In this document: positions 25,801-37,800 of the stretch, piece by piece
How positions within the stretch are numbered: position 1 is the stretch's first letter
How the letters are laid out: the number at the start of each line of letters is the position of its first letter
DNA from: Toxonevra muliebris
Lineage: Eukaryota; Arthropoda; Insecta; Diptera; Pallopteridae
Length of the DNA stretch: 64,000 bases
NCBI GenBank assembly: GCA_963691655.1
Contig: OY829329.1
Span: forward strand, 53,333,408-53,397,407
Direction of reading: 5' to 3'
Program-made: the position numbers and the translations under genes
The notes under the pieces: model-generated
What the model was told of the DNA's origin: nothing
Databases searched by the model: none
The model's input: the letters and a program-made list of their open reading frames with translations, nothing else

Positions 25801-28800
25801 AATTCAAAAAAACACACTTATGCTGTTATGCCTTGTGACCTTGTGAATTGTTAAATGAAAATCTGATTTTTAGCCGATTTTCAATGAAAAACGATTTTTG
25901 ACTATGATTTTTCGCTATGCAACTCTGTGTTTCTGAGCGAATTGAGAGAATGCTACTACAATATTTCATCTATTACAAAATTTAGTACTTTTTTTGAAGT
26001 ACATTAGTTATTTGTTAAAAGTGTGTGAAAAGTAAATGATCTCAAAAAAATGGAAATAAAAATTGACAGATGAAAAATCAAATGTCGCCTGAACGTCTTT
26101 TCTGAAAATCGAATTTTGGGCAACGAAAATCGATTTTCAACTTCAATGTGAACACACTATTAGACCTTTTATACTTAGACTCTTTAAATAGAAATCTAAG
26201 CGAAATTTCATCACACTTTTCACATCTGTTTTATTAATCTTTGTTTTTTAATGAATGAAAATTAAAGTGTTATTTGAAAAAGTTATGAAAAAAAACTTGT
26301 AGGTTTTAAAACCCTGTCAATAGAATTTTCTACCCACGATCTTTTGACGACGCTAATAGAAGAGAGAAATGAAAACTGAAAACAATGGTTTATGAAAATG
26401 TTCGTCTTCATTTGAAAAAGGAGGACAGGAAAAGAGAAAGCTGTGAGCATTTTGAGATTGCGAACACTTTGAAACATTGATGAAGCTACTAGAATAGCCC
26501 AATAATCAGAGCGGACAGGTGTAAAAAACTAGCTTTATATTTTTTTCATAATAAAAGTCAAATATTTGACTTCACATACTTCATACTATGAATATTCTGA
26601 TTTCAGTTTAAAATATATGTTTAAGCAAGAGCCATGAAATTTTGTAAGTTTTTAACCTTGAAGATGCGCATTCATTTACTCATATTTTTTTTTTTTTTTT
26701 TTGTTTAAGCTGACAACCCGCACAAAGCTAAACTTAAAGAAAAAATAAGATCATTAAAATAAAATTAAATTAGTTAAAAAACATTTGTTTTTAATCCCAA
26801 CCTACTCACACGTAGCTACATACACATTCTACGTATGAATGAATGTGTTTATGTGCCAAGTAAATCTTTACTAATTACAATTATGCGTAATTTGGACAAA
26901 AAAAATGTCATTTATCATTGGCAGTGTAAAACTAAATGCTTTCCATGCAAATTTAAATTCCAACAACCAGAAAAAAAAAAGAAAAATTGTTTTCACACAA
27001 AAAAAAAAAAAAAACAACCGTAGACAATAAAAACTTTAAAAGGTCAAGTGCATGACCTGGTTTAAAGCCAAAAAAAAAAGCCCTTAATGACAAAAAACTT
27101 ACAAAAACAAAGAAGAAGAGAGTTGTGCAGAAGACTTAAAAATGTATTAAACTTATTAGAAACTATTAAATTAAATATATACACACAAACCAAGGGTGGC
27201 TAGTCGGTCGCTTAATCCCAGCGGTTTTTTAGACAAGTGCTTTAAAAGCGCTTGCAAGTGCACCATTTCAACCGGAAATTGCAAAGGAACCATGCAAACA
27301 ACAAATAAAGTTTTCTATCGAGTAATAAAAATGAGTATCGTTCAGCGAGACGCTACGAACGATTGACTGAGCGAGAAACGAAGCGAGTTTTCACGCAACA
27401 GCGAAGTAAAGTGGTTGTGGAATTTCACGAAAAGTCTGTGTGTTTTATTTTATTAATTTTTTGCAATTGTTTTATAAAAAATAACTAAAAATGTAATATA
27501 TATATATATATATATATATAATTACAAATGTATATATATATATATATTTGGTTTAAAACAAAAAGAAAAAAATAAAATAAAATGACGCAGCAATGAAAAA
27601 TTAAGAATGCATGAATCGATACTCGATATTTTTTTCTCTCCTCTCTATCTCAACTAAAGGAAGCACGAAGCAGCGAATGAACGAGCGGTAGTACCTATCT
27701 AACGCATTCTTTCTTGCGCTTGTTTAGCGCTGAAAGTACTGCGCTAAACAAGTGCTTGTCTCCTAGGACATGCAATGTTAAAATTTATATGGAAAACAAT
27801 GTGTTTGTAGTGCACTTAAGTGCTTGCATTCAAGCACTTGTTTAGAGCTATTCTAGTGCTTCTATTTACCGCTGGGATGTTTCGGCCAAAATATACATAC
27901 ATACTTACATACATATGCTTACACATTTTTGGTTTAGGCTCACATCACGTCGGTTGGTAAATTTTACCTTGCAGCCAAGTCGGTCTATTTTTGTTTTTTT
28001 TTAATTTAATTTAATTGTTCACGCTGAACAATTAAAAATTATTACAGCATTACACTTAATTTTAGTTTGGTATTTGTAGGCATGGAGAGAGAAAGAGAGA
28101 TTAATATTGCTTTAAGCTATTTTGAAGAAAAATGGCTAATAGCAATAGCAACAGGCCGCAATATGTAATAATGTGCAGATTTATATTTTATGAACTTAAT
28201 AAGGTTATTAACATACCTTAATTTATTTTACATAGACATACTCGTTTAACCCTCTTGTTCCCAAGCCTTCACCAAAAGGGATAGAATTGCCAGCATAACA
28301 GTTTTGTGTTGCTACATTTTATCATATCGTTTAGGGAATTTCCTAACCTTCCCAATGCATCAGTTTTGAGCTATGATGCGTATTACAGAAGTAAGCGACA
28401 GTCAAAGTCAAAAATTTTTGAAAAATAGGAAAATTAATTATTTTGATTGTATTTGAGATAAAAGTGAAAAAAAAATAAAAAAAATTAATAAAATACTTCC
28501 CGTCATACTATCCAGAAAAAAAACTGGCTATGGATAGCTGAGAATTTTTTTTTATATTTTTTTATATAAAATATTTAATTACTTAAAACAAATTGATAAA
28601 AAGCTCATTTAACAACAAATAATTTTAGGCGCTCAAACTTTCCCACTTCATAAAACCACGCTCATTAGTTTTTTTTTGGGTTTTTAAATCAGTTTATGAT
28701 TTTTACACCAATATTAATCAATTCCAATTTTTTTTTATCAATCAAAAATTTGGAAACTAGAGGGTTAATTAGGGATTTTGTTACCCTACAGTGTTGAGTG

Positions 28801-31800
28801 CTTGATATATAGTACCATAATACTTCATGGTGCTAAAGTTTTTATACTCTTAAAAAAGCGACGTGGAAAGTGTTTTTAATGAACTACTTTAGACTATAAA
28901 CTTTTTGAAACCTTTGAAATAGTGAATTTTTATAGAATGTGGTTTTAGTGAGATTGAAAATTTCTTCAACCTCTGTGTGCTCCTTGGGACAACGAACTCT
29001 TTAAAGCTGTGAACTATTTCAGAATAAGACCTCCTTCAGACCAAATTTGGCTCAATTCAAACAAGAACTCAAATCAAAATTCCCACAACACCACAAATAT
29101 TACCAAAGTTCTAATAAAAAATCAGATGGAAATTAAAATCAGATAGAAATTTTAATCAAAACCAACCCGGGCCAAAATGCATATAAAAACTCGAACTGAA
29201 TTCAGGCAAAAATCAGATAACCTCAAACCAGATCAAAATTCGGAAACAAATTAGCCAGAAATTTAGATAAAAAATCAGACAGAAATTCAGACCTAATCCA
29301 GATCAAAAATTTCGGCTAATAAATAAATAAAAATTTAGACCGAAACTCAAAACTAAATTCAGATAAAAAATCAAACCAAAATTTAAAACAAAAACCAGAC
29401 TATGAACCTAAATATAGATCAAAAACTACGAGCTCTTCAACAGTAGGATATTTATTGATTGATCCCGAAATTTCCGATTTAATGTAGACAAAAGTTGGCG
29501 CTTTAGAAAAATGTTTAAAGGTTCAAAGAACCGACATTTTTAGTAATGTTTATTTATAGCCCCGTTCAGAGTTCGCTACTGGTAGTAAGCCGAGTTTTTT
29601 GCGACCATTGGTGATATTTTCGATATTTTTTTTAACACTAGTAAAAGAGATTGAAAAGCCATTTATTTAATTTTCAAATTCTTACTTTTTTTGCTTTTTT
29701 TTTTTGTTTTTTTTTTTTTCAAATGCCACAATGAACACAACTGAAAAATGTAGGAAATTTGAACTTCGAAACAAGAAGTGGAACTAATTTTATATAGTAG
29801 GTTTTTTTTTGTATTATCTGGCTAAAACTTGAGTTTAAATTTTAAGAAAACTAAAAAATTACAATTAAATAAAAAAGCAAAATGAAAAACAGGCAATAGC
29901 AAAAAACAAATAACTGCCGAAGAAAAGGGCCAACTTTATTACCACGTGTGTATGTTTGTTTTTTTTTTTTAACGAGGTTTTAACAAACCGTATGTAATTG
30001 CTTAATTAAGTCAAGTTAGCTGCAGCCTGCAGGTAAAAATTGTATGGTGCATTATCGGTTTTTGTTAGTTATAAAATAACAATGAATTTAAATTAAGATG
30101 GCATCCGCCAAAAACTAAAATTTCAATTATATTTTGCAAGAGATTTTTAACTCATTATGTTTCAGGGTTAGGTGAAGGTTAAGGCAAGCAAATGTCTTTA
30201 CTTCGTACATTCAGAGAATGTTAGGCTCACTCAATCGAAACCAATGACTATGATTGGCAGAAGCATTGGATATTTTCCCTGTTTTGATTTTCACTCTCAA
30301 GCGAGATCAAAAAACTTCCTCTCTTTTTTTAACTTTCAATCAAACAACTTTTATGATTAGTCAATCAGATATTTTCTGTCTGATATTATCTGATATTTAA
30401 ATTGAAATATTTACTTGAAGGACTTTAGAATAATGATTTAAATAAACAAATTGTTAACAATTAAAGCGCTACTTTTCAATATCTGTTAGCAAATTCTTTT
30501 TCATTTGAATAATTGCACACTTCAAAGTTCCGTGAACCTCAAAAAAAAAAAAAAAACTAAAAACTTCAAATTTATATATTTAACCATATAAGTCTGATGG
30601 ATATTCAATGAAAGAAATATCATTAAAATTGCTCTAGTTTATATTTGTTGTCTGGCATTATGAACTCAACAGCAACAGTAACAACAACAACCACCAATCA
30701 CCTTCATAAATGTTTTACATTATATTTTTAATTTTTTTTTGTTAATAACCATCACGCAAAAAAACGAAGACGAAAAAAATTTTACGCTTTTAACTTGTCC
30801 GCTTAAGTTGAAAGCCAAAAACAACTTCCAATATGTGTTTATAGATTATTATTGAATACGCTTTTCAAAAGAAATTTTAAACCGCACGAACAATCATTAA
30901 TTTTTAATAAAATATATTATTCTTTTGTTTCATCAAAAATATTTACGTCGATATGTGAAAATAAACAACTATGCAAAAGTGATTAATGAATTCAAACAAA
31001 AAATTTCCAAAAAAAAAATAAAATATTTTGCAGACATTATGCAACTGTAAAATAAAAAACAAAAGCTTCTTCGCAATCATATAAGAAATTATTTGTACTA
31101 TAATTTTGATAGGGTAATGTTGAGTAAATTGACAGTAAACTATCTACAAATTAGCCCAATGATCCAACTTGGTAACCCTATTCATCCCACGTTATTTTAT
31201 AACGTAAAGTCCCACGTAGTGACTCAGAGTCACTATATAGAATTAACTCGGCTATTCCCATTTCATTTATTTTTTTTTTTTTAATTTTTTAAAATCTGAT
31301 AAATAAACAACAAAAATAATATAATTTGGAAAAATATAAGTATAATCTATATTTACTTTGAAGGCAAGTAGTGGAGCAAAAACTTTTTATTGCAGATTTT
31401 ACAGAATTACTTTGAAGCTCTTCCTTTCTCCCTCTACGCCCTTTCCGGCTTTTCAGCCCTTCTTCTTAGTATTTTTAAATTTTTGAAGTATTTCATGTGA
31501 AATTTCAGCGATTTCGTTGCGTATCTTGGCCTTAAGTTGTTCAAGAGACTCTGGTACATTGACATAAACTTGACTTATGAAGTATCCCCACAAGAAAAAG
31601 ACAGGAACGGTGACTTCGGTGTTAGCACTTTTTTCAAACGATATTTTGGTCTGTGCGAACGTTGCGCTAACGTAACAGACGACTGATTTTGAAAATAAAA
31701 CTGGAAAATTTGTGCTGGACTGGAGTTACATGGGCTGTCAGGTGACGATTTGACAGCTACTGTCATTGCTGTTCCAGTTTAACATCGGGTACCACAAAAA

Positions 31801-34800
31801 AAATCACCCTGTATAATAGCTTCTTCTTTTTTGCCACGTAACTCATTAATGATGCTGTTTAGTTACAGCAAAATTTCTGCCTTCTACTACTCTATTCTTG
31901 TTAGGAAGAAAATTATTTGAAATGCACCTTTTATTTTTTGCATCGTACTAGCACAAGTTAATTGTTTTAACAACAGGTTTTACGACAGTTCTAAACTTGT
32001 AAAGTATTTTTCGGAAGATATATTTCTCTCTAGCAGGTCATATGACCAACAGAGCTGTTCCACTCCATGCTATGCTAAGACTTAACTCTTAGCGCTGCCT
32101 TCCTTAGATACATACAGTATCTCACAGTAAAATATCTGCTATCGCAAGTCCACCAAATGTTCATTCCATACTTGTGTAGCCGTCTTCATTTATCAAGTGC
32201 CAAAGATTTCCAATCGAAGTAAATTTAAGATGCGATCTACGTACCGATATCATGGTCCTATCATCAAATGCTAAATATCGCGATAAATCGATAAATCTAT
32301 GTCTTGACATACAAGCACGCAACCTCAAATTGTCATATAAATTATCACAAAACTCTCCATAATCGACAATGCCATCTGCATTTGTTAACTAATCGCATCG
32401 TTTCCTACTATTATTCCGGGTTTAATTTATGGTAGAGTACTTATTACAATATACAAATGTATATAGTGACTCACAGTGAGTACGTGGGATTTTACGCAGT
32501 TTTTGTTTATTTAATGATTTTTGACTAATACAGAATAATAAAACAAAAAATCCATTTTTATGAAGATAACCGGTAAATGAACGAATACATTAGGCCCTTC
32601 CCGTGAAAAAATAAGAAATCTGAAAAATATAACGAATTTAATTTCAATAGTGACTCAAAGTCACTGCGTGGGATGAATAGGGTTAATATATTTGACCTAT
32701 TTACAGCAGTTTGCATTAACTACGGGCACTTTCAAACTGGAAACAATATTGGAGGCTGCACACAGTTCTCTCTGTCTGTAGACAGCTGTGGTAAAACTAT
32801 AGACCTTGCTGTTGTATGTCAGGCAGTCGCTATCACTTTTAATCTAGTTAGTTCATTTGGCAGCTCTTTCGCTAGAAAACGTTTTTCTACGACGAAAATT
32901 CCTGCAAATATTAACATCTTGAAACTGGAAACTGTTCAGGTCCATGCGAGTTTTTTTTTGACAAATGAGTTTTTTGACAGTGTAGGTTCTGGAGACTGGA
33001 TACTTCTAAAATTGAGTTCCTGAGATTATTGACAATTTAAACTATCAACGTCCAAAGTCAATCGCTTTGAAAATGGCACTTCTTTACAACTAAGCATGCG
33101 AATTTAAGAGTTTGAGAACTCCTTGGACTTTTTAAGCTCCTTGGAACCTAAGGGTTTCCTTAAAAATGCATCTCTGTGCGACTGGGAACAACTTGCAAAG
33201 CCGATCTATCCTTAAGACCATAATTTCCTAGAGGCCTACAACTCTCTGATACTGTGAATCCTTAAAAATAAAGAATTATTTTAGATTATAAACCCAAAAA
33301 GATTGACAACTCCTTCGAGCTCAAGATGTTCCAAATTTTGATTGCCCTTTGAACTGTGTCTGTGAACTTTATAGGACTTGAATCGTCTTAAGACTCTGAA
33401 CTTCATGACACACACTATTGGAGGCTGCGCGCCTCGATTTTCGGCCAAAATTTAAAAAATTAATTTTAATGTTCATAAACCTTTTAGGTTTAGGATAAAA
33501 GACGATAAAATTCTACATCACCAGTAAATATTGCCCTAGTGGTGCAGAAATATTGTTGGTTGCGCGCAATCACAAATTAACCTACAATATTTCAAAAAAA
33601 AAATAGTTCCTAATTACACTACTCTACAAATTTACTAAAACTTCACCACAACGAATGACGACAACATTTTCTATATTAAAATTTTTCGTAGAATCCGAAT
33701 ATCTTAATGATTTTTTTCGATTGGCACCAATTTTCCATGTAAATGGCAAAATTCAAAAAAGTGCACTGTTGAGAGCACATACTTCACAAAACTTTAATTT
33801 TTAGCCAATGAATTTTACATTTTTGTATATTTTAGATAAGTATCAGACAAAAATTTTAAGGTATATAAACTTCCAATAGTAACAGTAATATTGCTGTTAT
33901 GATCGAAAAAAAGTAAGAATAATCACTTTTTTACCTTTTTACTCTAACAAATCTCAACTTTGAAGCCCTATATCTCAGAATAATTATATAGGTGACAAAA
34001 AGTCAGCCTTTTTATCTTATAAAGAATTTTTTTTACAAAAATTTTACGCATAAAATTGTCCTTAGAAAAATCATATCTTACGAAATTATAGCATTTTTTA
34101 ACACCAATGCAAAAACCAATTTTTCTTTTAAAACAGTTTTATTTTAATCAAATAAAAAAACACAGTGCAACAAAATTTAGTATACTTGTTTTCTAGTAAT
34201 ATAGAGTTGTTGATCACTATTGCGTAGACAGTTTTTTCCCATCACATATAGTTCTCCCACAATATGAATCTGAAGCCGGAAAATGGGGTCTTCAGGGACT
34301 ATTAAGAAATTTCTTTATTTCAACAAATAAGATTTTGATGTCTGAAGGACAGTTATTAAGCACAAAAAGATAAACAATTTTTTCATATACACTTTTGCTC
34401 CATCTCTTACCCTTCCTCTTAAAAATGGGGTTTTAAATCCCGTTTTTCGATAAATGGCAAAAAAAAAAACCTTTGAGAAAACTATTATACTGTCTTCGGA
34501 GAAAATATTTTTTGTTAAAAATTATAGGGGATGCTAGTACTTTAGAATGACCTCCGAGGTATACTTATCCAGAATAATGTAAAAATCGATTTTTTGCATT
34601 GGAACCATGCCACTCCCACTACGTAAGTAAATAATGGAATGGAATGGAAAAATTGTTGGCTCCACATGGGATTGAACCACGGGTCTATGAGCCATTTATC
34701 GAGGAAAGGTAGGAGGTGGTGAAAAAGTGTATACGTAAAAATTGTTTATCTCTTTGTGTTTAATAACTTTTCTTCAGACATCAAATTCGTATCTGTTGAA

Positions 34801-37800
34801 ATAAATAAATTTCTTAATAGCCCCTGAAGACTCCATTTTCCGATTTTAGGTCCATATTGTGGGAGAACTAAATGTGGTGGGAAAAAACTGACTACACAGT
34901 CGTGATCAGCGACCCCAAAAAGCAAAAAAGCAAAAAAATGGTTATACTTTTTTTTTATTTGACTAAACCAAAACTGTTTTAAAAGAAAAAATAGTTTTAG
35001 CACTGATATTAAAAAAAATTCTATAGTATCGTAAATTATGATTTTTCCATGAACATATATATGCTTAAAATTTTTGTTACAAAATATTTTTTTTTTAAAT
35101 AAAAAGGTTAACTTTTTGTTCACCATATAATTATTTTGAGATATAGGGCTTCAAAGTTGAGATTTGTTGGAAAAAAAGGTAAAAAAGTAATTTTTCTTAC
35201 CTTTTTTCGATCATAACAGCAATATTACTGTTACTATTTTTTTATATCTGAAAATTTGTATCTGATACTCATCTAAAATATGCAAAAATTTTAAATTCAT
35301 TGACTGAATATTAAAATTATTATTTGACAGATGTCAAATTATTATTTGACAGGCATTTATGTGAAGTATGTACTCTCAACTTTTTTGAATTTTGCCATTT
35401 ACATGGAAAATTGGTGCCAATCGCAAAAAATCATTAGGATATTCGGATTCTACGGAAAATTTTACGATAGAAAATGTTATCGCCGCTCGTTGTGGAAAAT
35501 TTTGTTGAGTAGTGTTATTACGGCTGAAATTGGACTTTTCTATTATATACCATATTCGGGTGTCGATTCGGATTCACCTTTCAAATATACATATGAAATT
35601 ACCTAACACCTTGCAGGGCTGTGTTATTTACCCTATAAACACCAATATTTTAATTATTCATTTAAATTATTTGTTCATAATTGCTGTAAAATATTATGGC
35701 AAAAATGTAGAAAAAAAACAACAATAAATGTACATCACTTCCTTTTCATAAAACTAAGAAATTTTTTAAAACATATTCGCATAAATATGTGAAGTTTCTC
35801 CCTAAGGCAAAAAAAAAAAAATATTGGGAGATTGTATGTCTCGCCGGTACGACCCTGTCTCCGCCTTCTATTGCTACTATTATTATTTTATGTCAATTAT
35901 ACTATAATGAAAGCTTAATAAAACACAAATGATGGTGGTAAACAATTGTAAAACGATATTTTGTTGGTGTAGTTTAATATAAAAAAAAGTGTAAAAATTT
36001 AAAAAGAAAAAAATGTAAAACAAAAAAAATCGCTGAAGTTGGTAATTTTCGTAATGATTTGAGTCAAAAGTCTTTTTCAACAAACAAAAAATACAATAAA
36101 AACCAAAATCACTTTACAATGGTGCGAAAACAAAGCTTAAATATCATGAGGAGTAATTAAAAATATATATAAAAAATAACTGTTTATTTTTTTTTTTTGT
36201 AAACTAATGCCAAAAATTATACACTTGAATCATATATTTGTATGTATTAATGTGTGAAAAGTGAAGTGTATAAAGTGAATTGTGAAGTGGAGTTGTAGTT
36301 GCAAATATTTTAAGTTAAGTTAAGGTTTTTGCATTTTTTGTTTGTTTTTGTATACTCATAGATTTTAAGCCTCTTTAACTTATAACTCGAGGATATTTAG
36401 GGATTTCGTTTTAACTTTTTGTTTTTTTTTTTGTTTTGGTTTTCTACATTTATTGTGTAAATTTGATACTTGAAGCGCAAATGTGATGGAATATAAGAGA
36501 AGAGACAAAAAATACTAAAACTAAAGTATTAAAAATTCGATTGCTTCACAATTCCACTTTAGTGTTTGCAATCAGTTTTTATTTTTTAATGTATTTCTTC
36601 TTCTTTTTTCTTTCTCAACTATGAAACGATCAATTCAAAATTATCTTCTTATTGTTTTGGACTTTTTTGTATATGGTTTTTATATATGTCTATTACAATA
36701 AAAACCGTTGAATTGATGCAACAAATTTTCTTAAATTTTTCGTAATTTTCAGTACCTACTTTTCTTTGGTATTTTAATATCTTGCATAATAATATTTAAT
36801 TTAAGTTAAAATTAACTAATTTACTGCCATTTAGTAAGTGTAAAAGCATTGAACGAAAAACATAGAAGGGTGGTGAGTGAAACGACGAAAATGGCGAAAT
36901 CAGCTGAGCACGATACAACATGTGTGCAAACTTACTTGGTATGAACAAATGAGAGCGATGCATTCAATCACATTTTGTATCGTCAATACCCAGTTTTACC
37001 CTCCACATTTTTTTTAAGGGGTTATATACGTTTTGGTACTGGAAACTTAGGGCATATTTGTGATTTTTTTTGGACTATTTGAAATAATTTATTTGAAACT
37101 AGCATAACAGGTATACATAGTACATATTCTTACGAAAAAAAGAGTGGTCGGATATGAAACAATATTGAAAATTGTTGAAGTTGTAGCTCTTGTCCTGATG
37201 CGCGTTTTTCCTGCAGAGTCTGGCGGTGACCACGATTGAATGACAACAACTCAACAAGTTGTGTACTACAGCGCCGAGTACTTGAACGAAAAATTTTGAA
37301 AAAAAACGTTTTTCTCATACTGAAGCCATGATGCAAAAAAAACTAGATTTTTTGAGTCTCAAAAACGTATTTAAAAAAAATTATTAGTTAAGAAAAATAC
37401 TGCACATGAAAAAATGATCGTAAAAAAAAATTTGATGAATTGGCAAGTAGTTTTTGCCGCAAAGGCATTTTTCAAAAAACATCATTCGGAGAAAATCACG
37501 TTTAAAGTTTTGAGTGCACTTTATTCATTAACAGTAGCGCGCTACAAATCGAGTTGCTACTAACGATCTACTGCTCGGATTGACTTGAATTTTGAACATA
37601 AACTCTTGAAAGTATGTTTGTTCTAAAAAAGTCATAAAAATTTTTTCGATTTTTTGACCCATGAAAACGTATATAACCCCTTAAAATAAATAAAATGCTT
37701 CTAATTTATACGTTTTTGTAAACCAACTTGTTTTCCAGGGAAAATTTTTAGTAATTAGAAGGCTGGAACTTTGAGAGTCAGCTTAGTGGAAGCCCAATTA

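Larger units (their letters stand above)
27215..27878. mobile_element. TIR element with CCCAGCGGT ends and subterminal CAAGTGCTT repeats
   Basis: The inverted ends read ATCCCAGCGGT (27215) and ACCGCTGGGAT (27868-27878). CAAGTGCTT or AAGCACTTG words recur inside both ends (near 27234, 27250, 27750, 27808, 27831). A strong hairpin lies at 27719-27752 and an (AT)n tract in the middle. No transposase. Subterminal motif repeats of this kind are typical of hAT or CACTA-type elements, but no target duplication is clear. Confidence 0.55.
31176..32682. mobile_element. piggyBac-like element, non-autonomous
   Basis: Perfect 16-bp TIRs are present: CCCTATTCATCCCACG at 31176-31191 and its complement ending at 32682. 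The right flank is TTAA (32683-32686); the left is GTAA, one mutation from TTAA. Subterminal inverted repeats of about 36 bp lie at 31203-31238 and 32461-32496 and contain GTGACTC.GAGTCAC dyads. CCC termini, TTAA targets and asymmetric internal repeats fit piggyBac. No piggyBac transposase is present. A DD41D remnant lies inside. Confidence 0.65.

Noticed and set aside
32673..33023. 116-codon ORF next to the piggyBac-like element
   Set aside because: Mixed composition makes it tempting, but it starts inside the element's right TIR, crosses the TTAA border, and has no recognised family.
34655..34702. tRNA-like string (minus strand GTGGTTCAATCCCATGTGG) in the foldback centre
   Set aside because: B-box-like only; no A box or cloverleaf. 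A related string at 24896 shows it belongs to the repeat family.
34746..35126. 126-codon minus-strand ORF in the foldback right arm
   Set aside because: Lys/Phe/Ile-rich. The inverted copy in the left arm does not keep the frame, so it is not a conserved element gene.
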